Assembly: GCF_947500835.1 (NCBI RefSeq)
Contig: NZ_CANMTQ010000013.1
Location: forward strand, 1 to 64,000
Length of the DNA stretch: 64,000 nt
Origin: an uncultured Halomonas sp.
GTDB lineage: Bacteria; Pseudomonadota; Gammaproteobacteria; Pseudomonadales; Halomonadaceae
Reading direction: 5' to 3'
Below the pieces are notes generated by a model. That model was not told the DNA's origin. It saw nothing but the letters and a program-made list of their open reading frames with translations, and ran no database searches. Position numbers and translations under genes: made by a program. Each line of letters starts with the position of its first letter. Within the stretch, counting starts at the first letter, position 1. This document shows positions 1 through 10,373 of this stretch, piece after piece.

Positions 1-72
1 TCCCCGAACAGGACTCGAACCTGTGACCCAATGATTAACAGTCATTTGCTCTACCAACTGAGCTATCGGGGA
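1..72 (-). tRNA. tRNA-Asn (GTT), 3' end cut by window edge
   Basis: Read on the minus strand, the 5' arm TCCCCGA pairs with the 3' arm TCGGGGA to give a full 7-bp acceptor stem. The D loop, the anticodon loop CTGTTAA (anticodon GTT) and the T loop GGTTCGAGTCC are all present. The acceptor stem ends at base 1, so the discriminator base and any encoded CCA lie outside the window. It lies downstream of tRNA-Met on the same strand, but the terminator between them suggests it has its own promoter. Confidence 0.95.
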
Positions 73-169
73 ACATCTTGAACACGCGGCAGTAGTATAC
101 GTAACGAGAAACTTCCGTCAAGGCATCAAGTGCTTGGCATCCGTCCTTTGAAAACTACGCCACTAACGC

Positions 170-209
170 AAAAATACAAAAGCGCTCATCGAAAACATCC
201 GATGAGCGC
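170..209 (-). terminator. Rho-independent terminator after tRNA-Met
   Basis: On the minus strand a perfect 10-bp stem (GCGCTCATCG with CGATGAGCGC, bases 182-191 and 200-209) encloses an 8-nt loop and is followed by the T-rich run TTTTGTATTTTT. It lies 11 bases past the tRNA-Met CCA end. Confidence 0.85.
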
Positions 210-220
210 CTGTTCGATTC

Positions 221-297
221 TGGTGGCTACGCCCTGACTCGAACAGGGGACCCCATCATTATGAGTGATGTGCTCTAACCAACTGAGCTACGTAGCC
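221..297 (-). tRNA. tRNA-Met (CAT), elongator type
   Basis: The minus strand reads as a 77-nt tRNA starting GGCTACG and ending CGTAGCC-A-CCA, with encoded CCA. The anticodon loop CTCATAA gives anticodon CAT. The first acceptor pair is a normal G-C, unlike the unpaired first base of initiator tRNA, and the body closely matches the gammaproteobacterial elongator tRNA-Met sequence known to me. A tRNA-Ile2 with modified CAT is less likely from the acceptor sequence. Confidence 0.93.
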
Positions 298-362
298 CTT
301 CCAACGCGGGCAAATTATGCCCGCTGCCAAACCGCTTGGCAACCGCATTGTCAGGCGAATCT

Positions 363-1316
363 TTAGCCATCGATACCGATGAACTCCTTGACCGCCGGCA
401 GGCCCGGCTCACCTTTCACGGTGGTGACACCTTCAAGCCAGGCATCGAGCACTTCCGGGTTGTCCTGTAGCCAGCTGCGAGCAGCCTCGCGGGGCTTGTC
501 GCCCTCATCCATAATGGCGGCCATGATCTGGTTTTCCATTTCCAGTGTGAAGGTCAGATTCTTGAGCAACTCCCCCACGTTGGCGCACTCCTGAACATAA
601 CCGCTTCGCGTGTTGGTATGCACCGTTGCTCCTCCCAGGTCAGGCCCGAAGTAATCGTCGGCGCCTTCCAGGTAAGCCATGTCGAAATTGGTATTCATGG
701 GGTGCGGTTCCCAACCCAGGAACACCATCCACTCTTCATTGCCCGTCTTCGACTTCAACTCTGAGAGCATTCCCGCCTCGGAAGAATCGATCAGCTGCCA
801 ATCACCCAGACCGGAGAAATCGTCGTCTATCATGTTCTGGATGATCATGTTGCCGTCGTTACCCGCCTCGATACCATAAAGCCTGCTATCGAACTTTTCG
901 GCATGCTCATCTAGATCCGCTACCGACGTGACGCCTGCATCATGTACATACTGCGGTACTGCCAGTGTGTATTTAGCGCCTTCGAGGTTGGTCGCCACCC
1001 GATCCACCTGCCCTTTTTCGATATAAGGATCACTGATCGAGGCCATGGAGGGCATCCAGTTGCCTAGAAAGACATCGAAGTCACCGTTTTTCATGCCGGC
1101 ATAGGCGATCGGTACCGACACGGTGTCGCTGCGGGTTTCGTAGCCCAATCCTTCGAGCACTTCGCTGGCTAGCGCGGTGGTGGCGGTAATATCCGTCCAC
1201 CCCACTTCCGCCAAGCGTACCGTCTGGCAGCTCTCTGGTACCTCCGCCATAGTCAAGGAAGCACTAGTGGCAAGCAAACAGCCGACCATGCATCGAGTAG
1301 TTGTCTTGTAATTCAT
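363..1316 (-). CDS. choX: Choline/betaine ABC transporter substrate-binding protein (ChoX-like)
   Basis: Periplasmic binding protein of the OpuAC/ProX family, 317 residues, that should capture choline or a related quaternary amine. A signal peptide (about residues 1-24, ending near LTMA) is visible. The aromatic pocket typical of choline binders is present: W40 and D42 (VGWTD), W87 (LGNWMP), Y116 and W203 (LGWEPHP). These line up with the pocket residues of Sinorhizobium ChoX as I remember them. The ATG at 1316 is chosen because AAGGA lies about 10 bases upstream; a TTG three codons earlier is also open. The gene is divergent from betI across a perfect BetI-type palindrome. No permease or ATPase gene is adjacent, so its transporter partner must be encoded elsewhere or be missing. 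Confidence 0.85.
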   Translation of the reverse strand: MNYKTTTRCMVGCLLATSASLTMAEVPESCQTVRLAEVGWTDITATTALASEVLEGLGYETRSDTVSVPIAYAGMKNGDFDVFLGNWMPSMASISDPYIEKGQVDRVATNLEGAKYTLAVPQYVHDAGVTSVADLDEHAEKFDSRLYGIEAGNDGNMIIQNMIDDDFSGLGDWQLIDSSEAGMLSELKSKTGNEEWMVFLGWEPHPMNTNFDMAYLEGADDYFGPDLGGATVHTNTRSGYVQECANVGELLKNLTFTLEMENQIMAAIMDEGDKPREAARSWLQDNPEVLDAWLEGVTTVKGEPGLPAVKEFIGIDG

Positions 1317-1330
1317 GCAGGGCAATCCTT

Positions 1331-1354
1331 TTTATTGATTGAACGTTCAATAAA
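1331..1354. promoter_or_regulatory. BetI operator between choX and betI
   Basis: TTTATTGA (1331-1338) and TCAATAAA (1347-1354) form a perfect inverted repeat around TTGAACGT. The core TTGAACGTTCAA (1339-1350) is itself a perfect 12-bp palindrome. The sequence resembles the BetI site known from enterobacteria, and 18 of 20 bases recur upstream of betT at 7624-7643. Its position between divergent choX and betI implies control of both by choline-responsive BetI; that part is inference. Confidence 0.85.
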
Positions 1355-1436
1355 CATATCCCATACTGTTCGGTGTTGTCCAACGCCTTGAAAAACGAGC
1401 CAATCGGGACACCGGATATAGAAAGGAGCCGCTGCG

Positions 1437-2033
1437 TTGCCAAAGTTAGGAATGGAGCCAATCCGGCGCCATCAATTGGTGCAGGCCACCCTGCAGGCGA
1501 TCGATGAAGCCGGGCTTGCCAATGCCACCATCGCGCGCATCGCCAATCGAGCCAATGTCTCCACCGGTATCATCAGCCACTATTTCGGTGGCAAGGAAGG
1601 ACTGCTCGACGCCACGATGCGTCAGGTGCTGGGCGAGCTAGGCAAGGGCATCGCCCATCGCAGGGCACGGGCAGAGGACTCTCCCCGTGCACAGATTCGC
1701 GCCATCATCGATGGCAACTTCGACGAGCACCAGGTCAGTCGGTCGGTGATGAAAACCTGGCTGGCGTTCTGGGCCTCGAGCATGCATCGCAGCAATTTGC
1801 AGCGGCTGCAGCAGGTCAATGATCGGCGCCTCTATTCGAACCTTTGTTTTCAGTTTCGCCGTTGCCTGCCCAGGCAAGAGGCACAGAACTCTGCACGCGG
1901 GCTCGCTGCCTTGATCGATGGGCTCTGGCTGCGCGGCGCCCTGGCCTCGAAAACCCTCGATGTCGAGCGAGCCCGCCATATCGCCTACGACTATCTGGAC
2001 GCTCAGCTTCAACGCGCCGACACCTTCGCCTGA
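1437..2033 (+). CDS. betI: HTH-type transcriptional repressor BetI
   Basis: TetR-family repressor of choline-to-betaine genes, 198 residues, the normal BetI length. The N-terminus [11 protein letters not shown] and the helix-turn-helix (about residues 30-55, [20 protein letters not shown]) match BetI, as does the C-terminal ligand domain with AFWASSMH and [12 protein letters not shown]. The start is a TTG at 1437 preceded by AAAGGAG at 1421-1427, and it restores the conserved MPKLGM terminus. It is first in betI-betB-betA, 44 bases before betB. In known systems choline binding relieves repression of the operon, including betI itself. Confidence 0.97.
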   Translation: MPKLGMEPIRRHQLVQATLQAIDEAGLANATIARIANRANVSTGIISHYFGGKEGLLDATMRQVLGELGKGIAHRRARAEDSPRAQIRAIIDGNFDEHQVSRSVMKTWLAFWASSMHRSNLQRLQQVNDRRLYSNLCFQFRRCLPRQEAQNSARGLAALIDGLWLRGALASKTLDVERARHIAYDYLDAQLQRADTFA

Positions 2034-2077
2034 GCGAGCCGGTGCGTTTCGACACTTTCAACCTGAAGGAGGCTTGC

Positions 2078-3547
<1,470 letters not shown>

Positions 3548-3579
3548 GAGCTCCTTTCAAATGTCCGTGAAGATGGGCG

Positions 3580-3674
3580 CCGCGGGCAAGGCGGAGCAAG
3601 GGTCTTTTGCCATGGATGGCAAAAGTAGCGCCCAGGGACGGGTTCATAGCGCCCTTGCGGAGCCTTGCCCGCGG
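3580..3674 (+). repeat. Structured repeat-like element between betB and betA
   Basis: CCGCGGGCAAGGC (3580-3592) and GCCTTGCCCGCGG (3662-3674) form a perfect 13-bp inverted repeat. Inside it GCAAGGG (3596-3602) pairs with CCCTTGC (3652-3658), separated from the outer stem by a symmetrical GGA/GGA. Inside that, TTTTGCCAT (3605-3613) and ATGGCAAAA (3616-3624) form another hairpin. It has no U-tract and no reading frame. It looks like a REP/MITE-type element lodged in the bet transcript that could affect betB/betA stoichiometry. Confidence 0.7.
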
Positions 3675-3736
3675 AAAAGCCCATATGAGCCTCCGAATTT
3701 TGAACCGTGTTCCAAGACATCTACAGGAGATCATTT

Positions 3737-5428
3737 ATGGCGCAGCCACGAGAGTTCGACTACGTCATCATCGGTGCAGGCTCGGCGGGCAACGTGCTCG
3801 CCACCCGGCTGACCGAAGACCCGGACGTGACGGTGCTGCTGCTGGAAGCCGGTGGCCCGGATTATCGCTTCGATTTTCGCACACAGATGCCGGCGGCGCT
3901 GGCCTACCCATTACAGGGCAAGCGCTACAACTGGGCCTTCGAGACGGACCCGGAGCCCTACATGAACAACCGTCGCATGGAGTGCGGTCGTGGTAAAGGG
4001 CTAGGTGGTTCATCGCTGATCAACGGCATGTGCTACCTGCGTGGCAACGCGCTGGATTTCAATAACTGGGCCAAGACGCCGGGACTGGAAGATTGGCATT
4101 ATCTCGCCTGCCTGCCCTACTTCAAGAAAGCGGAAACCCGGGATATTGGCCCCAACGACTATCATGGCGGTGACGGGCCAATTTCAGTGACCACACCGAA
4201 GGAAGGCAACAACGAGCTTTATGGCGCCTTCATCAAGGCCGGTGTAGAAGCAGGCTACCCGGCCACGGATGACGTCAATGGCTATCAGCAGGAGGGCTTC
4301 GGTCCCATGGATCGCTTCGTCACCCGCAAGGGGCGGCGCTCTTCCACCGCCCGGGGCTATCTGGATATCGCCAAGCAGCGGGACAACCTGACCATCGAAA
4401 CCCATGCCCTGACGGATCGCATTCTGTTCGAGGGCAAACGTGCGGTAGGCGTGAGTTATTCCCGCAAGGGGCGAGATCAGGAAGTGCGCGCCCGCCGCGA
4501 GGTGCTGCTGTGCGGCGGGGCCATCGCTTCGCCCCAGATCCTGTTGCGCTCAGGGGTAGGCAACCCGGAGCAGCTCAAGGAATTCGATATTCCTGTGGTA
4601 CACGCGCTTCCCGGTGTCGGCGAGAATCTTCAGGATCATCTGGAGATGTACATTCAGTACGAATGCAAGAAGCCCATCTCACTGTACCCGGCGCTCAAGT
4701 GGTGGAACCAACCCAAGATCGGCGCCGAATGGCTGTTCTTCGGCAAAGGCATCGGCGCCAGCAACCAGTTCGAGGCGGCGGGCTTCATCCGTACCAATGA
4801 CGCCGAGGAGTGGCCCAACCTGCAATATCACTTCCTGCCCATCGCCATCAGCTACAACGGCAAGAGTGCGGTGCAGGCTCACGGCTTTCAGGCCCATGTG
4901 GGTTCCATGCGCTCCATGAGCCGCGGCCGGGTGCGTCTCACCTCCCGCGATCCGGCGGCAGCGCCCAGCATCCTGTTCAACTACATGAGCCACGACAGGG
5001 ATTGGGAAGAGTTTCGCGCCTCTATCCGCATCACTCGGGAGATCATCGCCCAGCCGGCGATGAACGAGTATCGTGGCCGCGAAATTTCCCCAGGACCCGA
5101 TGTGCAGACAGATGCGCAACTCGATGAATTCGTGCGTCAGAATGCCGAGACGGCTTATCACCCCTGCGGCACCTGCAAGATGGGTAACGAAAGTGACCCC
5201 ATGGCGGTAGTGGATGGCGCCGGGCGCGTGCACGGTCTCGAGAATCTGCGCGTCATCGATGCCTCGATCATGCCCCAGATCACCACCGGCAATCTCAATG
5301 CCCCTACCATCATGATTGCCGAGAAGATGGCGGACAAAGTGCGTGGGCGCGAACCGCTGCCCGCGGCGGATGTACCCTATTACACCATCGCCGATGAGCG
5401 AGGTGCGCATCATACGGCCAGTGCCTGA
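3737..5428 (+). CDS. betA: Choline dehydrogenase
   Basis: FAD-dependent GMC oxidoreductase, 563 residues, oxidising choline to betaine aldehyde and probably membrane-associated. The N-terminal dinucleotide fold is clear ([16 protein letters not shown], about residues 10-25). The GMC signatures [11 protein letters not shown] and [15 protein letters not shown] are present, and the C-terminal catalytic histidine sits in [13 protein letters not shown]. The start is the ATG at 3737 after AGGAG. It is the last gene of betIBA and meets betT tail to tail across a hairpin at 5447-5478. Confidence 0.97.
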   Translation: MAQPREFDYVIIGAGSAGNVLATRLTEDPDVTVLLLEAGGPDYRFDFRTQMPAALAYPLQGKRYNWAFETDPEPYMNNRRMECGRGKGLGGSSLINGMCYLRGNALDFNNWAKTPGLEDWHYLACLPYFKKAETRDIGPNDYHGGDGPISVTTPKEGNNELYGAFIKAGVEAGYPATDDVNGYQQEGFGPMDRFVTRKGRRSSTARGYLDIAKQRDNLTIETHALTDRILFEGKRAVGVSYSRKGRDQEVRARREVLLCGGAIASPQILLRSGVGNPEQLKEFDIPVVHALPGVGENLQDHLEMYIQYECKKPISLYPALKWWNQPKIGAEWLFFGKGIGASNQFEAAGFIRTNDAEEWPNLQYHFLPIAISYNGKSAVQAHGFQAHVGSMRSMSRGRVRLTSRDPAAAPSILFNYMSHDRDWEEFRASIRITREIIAQPAMNEYRGREISPGPDVQTDAQLDEFVRQNAETAYHPCGTCKMGNESDPMAVVDGAGRVHGLENLRVIDASIMPQITTGNLNAPTIMIAEKMADKVRGREPLPAADVPYYTIADERGAHHTASA

Positions 5429-5446
5429 CAGGTCAGCCTCGGCAGA

Positions 5447-5478
5447 CCAGAAAGCCTCGCATTAGCGAGGCTTTCTGG
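5447..5478. terminator. Bidirectional terminator between betA and betT
   Basis: A perfect 14-bp stem: CCAGAAAGCCTCGC (5447-5460), loop ATTA, GCGAGGCTTTCTGG (5465-5478). It lies between the stop codons of two convergent genes. U-tracts are short on both sides, so efficiency is uncertain. Confidence 0.75.
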
Positions 5479-5501
5479 TTATCGATGCTTGTCAGACAAA
5501 C

Positions 5502-7556
5502 TTAGACCGAAGGCTGCTGAGGATCGTCCGGCATGAGCGTGTCGCCAGGCGCCTGCCGGTTCAAGTGCAAGAAATGCAAATGGCGTTCGTACTGGTCGAG
5601 AATGTCCTCGGTCACCTGCTCCTTGTTGTAGCCGGAAAGGTCATACTCCTGACTGCCTTCCATGAGATAGACTTCCAGCCGATAGTAGAACCTGCTCGAA
5701 TGCTGCGCCCGCAGGGCAAAAGAAGGCGTAGCAAAGCGCCGTAGCCAGATCTGGTAGGTGAAATTCTGCTCATCGCCCAAGGCAACGTTAAGCGCCAGGT
5801 ACTCGTCTTCCTCCTTACCTTCTACAAGAGTGCCCTGCACTCCTTGCTGCTCCAGCGCATCGCGAACATCTACCATTGCGGGTCTTGCGATCTCGTTGAG
5901 AAAGCGCCGGGCTTGCTTGTGGCTCGGGAACGCCATGGCCTTGGACAGGCGCTGCTTCACCCCTTGCGGGCCACGCGCAACGCTACCCGAGCGGCCCGAG
6001 AGACTGCCGGAAAGGCTCGCACGATGACTGTCCTCCTTGATGCCTTCTACTCTCAACGCCTTGAGCAGTCCAAACATCATGAAGAACAGCACCACGGAAA
6101 ATGGCAATCCTGTGACCACCACCGCGCTCTGCAGCGCTCCCAGGCCACCCGCCATCAACAGCGCCAGGGTCAACACGCCAATGACCGCTGCCCACAAGAT
6201 ACGCATCCAGATGGGCGCATCGTGGGTGACGTCTTCAAGAATGGATGTGAAGTTCGACAGCACCAGTGCACCGGAGTCGCCGGAGGTGACGAAGAAAACG
6301 ATCGCCAGCACGGTCACCACCGTCGTGGTCAGCCCGGTCCAGGGTAGATTCTCCAGAAACAGATAGATCGATGACTCGGGAACATTCATGGCCATGTCGC
6401 CGAATTCGACGCCCCCGGCCATTACCTGATCAATGGCGCTGTTACCCATGATCGACATCCAGGCCATCATGAAGGCCAGGGGCAAAAACAAGGTGCCCGC
6501 CACAAATTCGCGAATGGTACGGCCTCGGGAAATACGCGCCAGGAACAAGCCAACGAAGGGGCCCCAGGCAATCCACCAGGCCCAGAAGAACAGCGTCCAG
6601 CCGTTGAGCCAATCCACCGGTGGATCGAAGGAATAGGTCTGGGTCGATAGAGCGAAGAAATTGGAGAAGTAGTCGCCGATATTGGTGACCAGCGTATTAA
6701 GCAGAAATAGCGTATTGCCGCTGAAGAGCACGAACAGCAATAGCAGCAGCGCCAATAGCATGTTGAATTCGGAAAGGCGGCGAATGCCGCGCTCCACCCC
6801 GGTGACCGCAGAGACCGCAGCAAAGAACACGATCATTATGACCAGCACGGCTTGAATCAAGGTGGTTTCCGGCACATCGAACATGTAGTTCAGGCCGAAG
6901 TTCAACTGGATGACGCCGATTCCGAGGCTGGTAGCGATGCCGAATACCGTCCCGAGCACTGCGGCAATGTCCACGCTATGACCGATCGGACCGTAGATGC
7001 GTTTGCCGAAGATCGGATAAAGCGCAGAGCGAATGGTCAGGGGTAGATTGTGACGATAGCTGAAAAAAGCGAGAGACATCCCGACTAGGGTATAGATACC
7101 CCAGCCCGAAAGGCCCCAGTGAAGAAATGTCAGCTCCATGGCGTGGCGAGCCGCCGCGACGGTGCCTGGCTCCCCTTCTGGCGGTGCCAGAAACTGGGTC
7201 AAGGGCTCGGCGATACAAAAGAACAGAAGATCGATACCGATGCCTGCTGCGAACAGCATGGCCGCCCAGGACGCCATGTTGAAATCCGGCCGAGAATGCT
7301 CTGGCCCCAGGCGAATCTTGCCAAAACGGGAAAGCCCCACGGCAACCACGAAGATCAGGTAGGCCAGAATGGCAAGAAAGTAATACCAGCCAAAGGTAGC
7401 CGAGATCCAGCCCAGTACAGTGTTGATGATGACACTGGCGGATTCGGTGAAAATCATCGTCCACAGCGCGAACAGCACGATTCCAATGACGGAGCCGTAA
7501 AACACAACGGGATTGAGACGATCGCCTGATGCAGCATCCTGCGATGGGGTTTCCAT
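5502..7556 (-). CDS. betT: BCCT-family choline transporter BetT
   Basis: High-affinity choline uptake driven by an ion gradient, at the inner membrane. The 684 residues hold the 12-helix BCCT core, including the helix-8 region FWAWWIAWGPFVGLFLARISRG and the motif GWGIYTLVGMSLAFF. A long hydrophilic C-terminal tail of about 170 residues follows, as in osmotically regulated BetT proteins. The start ATG at 7556 follows GAGGA inside a palindrome at 7564-7577. The second BetI-type operator (7624-7643) lies upstream, so the gene is probably derepressed with betIBA when choline is present. Confidence 0.95.
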   Translation of the reverse strand: METPSQDAASGDRLNPVVFYGSVIGIVLFALWTMIFTESASVIINTVLGWISATFGWYYFLAILAYLIFVVAVGLSRFGKIRLGPEHSRPDFNMASWAAMLFAAGIGIDLLFFCIAEPLTQFLAPPEGEPGTVAAARHAMELTFLHWGLSGWGIYTLVGMSLAFFSYRHNLPLTIRSALYPIFGKRIYGPIGHSVDIAAVLGTVFGIATSLGIGVIQLNFGLNYMFDVPETTLIQAVLVIMIVFFAAVSAVTGVERGIRRLSEFNMLLALLLLLFVLFSGNTLFLLNTLVTNIGDYFSNFFALSTQTYSFDPPVDWLNGWTLFFWAWWIAWGPFVGLFLARISRGRTIREFVAGTLFLPLAFMMAWMSIMGNSAIDQVMAGGVEFGDMAMNVPESSIYLFLENLPWTGLTTTVVTVLAIVFFVTSGDSGALVLSNFTSILEDVTHDAPIWMRILWAAVIGVLTLALLMAGGLGALQSAVVVTGLPFSVVLFFMMFGLLKALRVEGIKEDSHRASLSGSLSGRSGSVARGPQGVKQRLSKAMAFPSHKQARRFLNEIARPAMVDVRDALEQQGVQGTLVEGKEEDEYLALNVALGDEQNFTYQIWLRRFATPSFALRAQHSSRFYYRLEVYLMEGSQEYDLSGYNKEQVTEDILDQYERHLHFLHLNRQAPGDTLMPDDPQQPSV

Positions 7557-7563
7557 GGAAAAG

Positions 7564-7577
7564 TATCCTCGAGGATA
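7564..7577 (-). promoter_or_regulatory. Palindrome overlapping the betT ribosome-binding site
   Basis: TATCCTCGAGGATA is a perfect 14-bp palindrome. On the minus strand it contains the GAGGA that serves as Shine-Dalgarno for betT, so folding of the leader could partly mask it. Its function is not known. Confidence 0.4.
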
Positions 7578-7623
7578 AGGAGAAGGTCATTCAGAGCAAA
7601 GGGTAACATGCCGCCTTTTTATT

Positions 7624-7643
7624 TTGATTAAATGTTCAATAAA
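7624..7643. promoter_or_regulatory. BetI-type operator upstream of betT
   Basis: TTGATTAAATGTTCAATAAA differs at only two of 20 positions from the site in front of betI (1335-1354). It is 67 bases upstream of the betT start, in the expected promoter region. Conservation against different flanking sequence argues for a shared regulator, most simply BetI. Confidence 0.8.
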
Positions 7644-7789
7644 AAAAGCTGTCTTCATGTGAGTCACTTGCATTGGCTCGTCCCGACTCACCGCGCAGGC
7701 TGCAACGACGGGAAATTTGTATATTAGACTTTGGAATAACTTCAAATTTAGAAACTAGTCAGTCATGGATATTTGAACTAAGCTGACTA

Positions 7790-7809
7790 ATTCAAACAAC
7801 TGTTCGAAT
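7790..7809. promoter_or_regulatory. PsrA-like operator upstream of fadE
   Basis: ATTCAAACAACTGTTCGAAT is an imperfect palindrome (outer arms ATTC/GAAT, inner AAC/GTT) 29 bases before the fadE start. It resembles the fatty-acid-responsive PsrA site known from other gammaproteobacteria (roughly CAAAC-N4-GTTTG). The identity of the regulator is inferred. Confidence 0.5.
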
Positions 7810-7838
7810 ACGCAGCTACTGATTCCCTGGAGACGCTT

Positions 7839-10289
7839 ATGCTTCAATTAACACTGGTCGTGCTCGCCATCGTCGGGCTTATAGAAGTGGCGCGTCGCGA
7901 GGCGGGCGCCATGTCGGCTTTAGGCGTACTGGCCATACTCGGCGTCATTGGCTTGCTATTTGGCGCGCCAGTCATCGGCGTTCTGTTCATTCTCGCTGCC
8001 CTCGTCATCGCGGCTTGCGGTCTGCCGTCATTGTGCCGTGCCTGGCTCACGCCTCGGGTGCTTGCCTTATTTCATAAAGTCGCCCCCAAGGTATCCGATA
8101 CGGAGCGCACCGCGCTGGAAGCGGGCACCGTCTCCTGGGATGCGGAGCTGTTTTCCGGCAAGCCAAAGTGGCAGCGTCTGCTCGATTATCGCGACGACGG
8201 GTTGAGCGATGAGGAACGTGCCTTCCTGGATCATCAGTGCTCTGTCGCCGCCGGCATGTGCAACGACTGGGAAATTTCCGTGGAGCGTGCCGACCTGCCC
8301 CAGGAGCTGTGGGACTACCTGAAGAAAGAGCGCTTCTTCGGCATGATCATTCCCAAACAGTACGGCGGGCTAGGATTTTCCGCCAAAGCGCAGTCCGCGG
8401 TGCTGCAAAAGCTTTCCCTGAACGAAACCCTGACCGTCACAGTGGGGGTTCCCAACTCTCTCGGCCCCGGCGAGCTGTTGCTCAAATATGGCACCGAAGA
8501 ACAGAAGGACTATTACCTGCCCCGCCTGGCGGATGGCCGGGAAATTCCCTGTTTCGGCCTGACCGGTCCGCGTGCCGGCAGCGACGCTACTTCACTACCG
8601 GATGTGGGCGTCGTCTGTCATGGCACCCATAACGGCGAAGAAGTGCTGGGCCTGAAGCTCACCTTCGAGAAGCGCTGGATTACCCTGGCGCCGATCGCCA
8701 CCGTCGTCGGCCTGGCTTTTCGCATGTTCGATCCAGACAAGCTATTGGGGGACGAATCCGATCTCGGCATCACCTGTGCGCTGATTCCCCGGGACACGAA
8801 AGGCATGGAGATTGGTCGGCGCCATCATCCCATCGGCAGTCCCTTCATGAACGGACCCATCGTCGGTACGGACGTGTTCATACCCCTCGACTATCTGATT
8901 GGCGGCCCTGAGATGGCTGGCCAGGGCTGGCGCATGCTGGTGGAATGCCTATCCGTGGGTCGCTGCATCACCCTGCCCTCTGGCGCTGCCGGCGCCGGTC
9001 GCTATGCAATCGGCTGGGCCGGCGGCTTCACTCGCATTCGTCGCCAGTTCAATATGCCGGTGGCGGAAATGGAAGGCGTGCAGGAGCCCTTGGCGCGTCT
9101 TACCGCTCATGCCTATATTGCTCAGGCAACGGTCATGCAGACCGCCAACCTGATCGACCATGGCGAAAAACCTGCCGTGCCGTCGGCGATTCTCAAGAGC
9201 CAGCTGACGGAATTCCAGCGCAGCATCCTGGCGGATGCCATGGACGTGCACGGCGGCCGTGCCGTCACGCTGGGTCCACGCAACTACCTGGGTCAGGCCT
9301 GGAGTGCCGTACCGGTGTCGATCACCGTGGAAGGCGCCAACATCATGACCCGCAACCTGATGATCTTCGGTCAGGGGGCGATTCGCTGTCACCCCTACGT
9401 GCTGGAAGAACTGGCGGCCAAGGACGCCAACGACACTCGCGCCTTCGACAAGGCCTTCTTCGGTCATATTCGTTTGATCTTCGGCAACGCGGCCCGGGCT
9501 TTCGTGCAGGGTCTGGGCATGGCCCGCCACAGTGTGCCCTTCGATGATGTCGCAGCACCCTACGCCAAGGATGTCGCGCGTCTGTCGGCAGCCTTCGGTC
9601 TCTGTGCGGATGCGGCCATGGTCAGCCTGGGTTCCGAACTCAAGAAGCGGGAGATGATCTCGGCGCGTTTGGGAGACGTGCTGTCCAACCTTTACCTGAC
9701 CTCCATGGTGCTCAAGCAGTGGCACGCCGGTAACAGCGTGGAACACGAGGCAGCGCTTTTGCACTACAGCTGTCAGACCCTGCTGTATCGCGCGGAACAG
9801 GCGATGGTCGAGCTGTTCGACAATATGCCCAATCGTGCCCTGGGCAAGACGCTGGCGGTCATCACCATGCCCTTGGGTCGTCGCTGGAAGCGCCCGGAAG
9901 ACAGCCTGACCCGCGAGATTGCAAGGGCCGTTTCCACGGATACCGCCCTGCGTCGCAAGCTGACCGCGGATACCTGGAACACTCAGGAGAAGGGACAGCA
10001 GGACAACCCGCTGGCGCGCTACGATGCTCTGCTGGCGGAATACGATCGGGCGGAACCGATCTATCGCGCCATCAACAAGGCCTATGCCAAGGGCACCCTG
10101 CCGGCGGAAGCGCTGCATCCGGAGCAGCGTGTCGAGGCAGCGCTGGAGTCCGGGCTGATCAATCAGGAAGATGCGGACTTCATGCGGCGCTATGAGAAGG
10201 AGGTGCTGGAAATGCTCACCGTGGACGATTTCGCCTTCGATGCCTTTGCGTCCCACAAGGATAAGGTCATATGGCATGACGCCGCTTGA
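7839..10289 (+). CDS. fadE: Acyl-CoA dehydrogenase FadE
   Basis: Catalyses the first FAD-dependent step of fatty acid beta-oxidation. It is 816 residues, the expected length of the large FadE (YafH) type rather than the 380-residue short-chain family. Two or three hydrophobic segments occupy residues 1-70, suggesting membrane association. The dehydrogenase core follows (FGLTGPRAGSDATSLPD, about residues 240-260), with the unusual long C-terminal region of this subfamily after about residue 560. The start ATG at 7839 follows CTGGAGACG. The gene is monocistronic, with a PsrA-like palindrome just upstream and a strong terminator after it. Confidence 0.95.
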   Translation: MLQLTLVVLAIVGLIEVARREAGAMSALGVLAILGVIGLLFGAPVIGVLFILAALVIAACGLPSLCRAWLTPRVLALFHKVAPKVSDTERTALEAGTVSWDAELFSGKPKWQRLLDYRDDGLSDEERAFLDHQCSVAAGMCNDWEISVERADLPQELWDYLKKERFFGMIIPKQYGGLGFSAKAQSAVLQKLSLNETLTVTVGVPNSLGPGELLLKYGTEEQKDYYLPRLADGREIPCFGLTGPRAGSDATSLPDVGVVCHGTHNGEEVLGLKLTFEKRWITLAPIATVVGLAFRMFDPDKLLGDESDLGITCALIPRDTKGMEIGRRHHPIGSPFMNGPIVGTDVFIPLDYLIGGPEMAGQGWRMLVECLSVGRCITLPSGAAGAGRYAIGWAGGFTRIRRQFNMPVAEMEGVQEPLARLTAHAYIAQATVMQTANLIDHGEKPAVPSAILKSQLTEFQRSILADAMDVHGGRAVTLGPRNYLGQAWSAVPVSITVEGANIMTRNLMIFGQGAIRCHPYVLEELAAKDANDTRAFDKAFFGHIRLIFGNAARAFVQGLGMARHSVPFDDVAAPYAKDVARLSAAFGLCADAAMVSLGSELKKREMISARLGDVLSNLYLTSMVLKQWHAGNSVEHEAALLHYSCQTLLYRAEQAMVELFDNMPNRALGKTLAVITMPLGRRWKRPEDSLTREIARAVSTDTALRRKLTADTWNTQEKGQQDNPLARYDALLAEYDRAEPIYRAINKAYAKGTLPAEALHPEQRVEAALESGLINQEDADFMRRYEKEVLEMLTVDDFAFDAFASHKDKVIWHDAA

Positions 10290-10318
10290 TCGGTAAATCT
10301 GATTTAAGCACCACAGCA

Positions 10319-10358
10319 GAAACAGATCGCCCCGGCCTTTGCCGGGGCGATCTGTTTT
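10319..10358. terminator. Terminator between fadE and the rlpA-like gene
   Basis: A long perfect stem from AAACAGATCGCCCCGGC to GCCGGGGCGATCTGTTT with loop CTTT, followed by TTTT on the plus strand. It lies between convergent genes and could serve both. Confidence 0.9.
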
Positions 10359-10373
10359 ACAGTGCCATCACGA

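Noticed and set aside
1844..2077. Upstream extension of the betB frame across the end of betI
   Set aside because: The translated extension is basic and unlike any ALDH N-terminus; AAGGAGG before the ATG at 2078 marks the real start.
8949..10277. Long antisense open frame across fadE (also similar ones across betB, leuS and ybeZ)
   Set aside because: These result from high third-position GC in the real genes; they lack family motifs and ribosome-binding sites.
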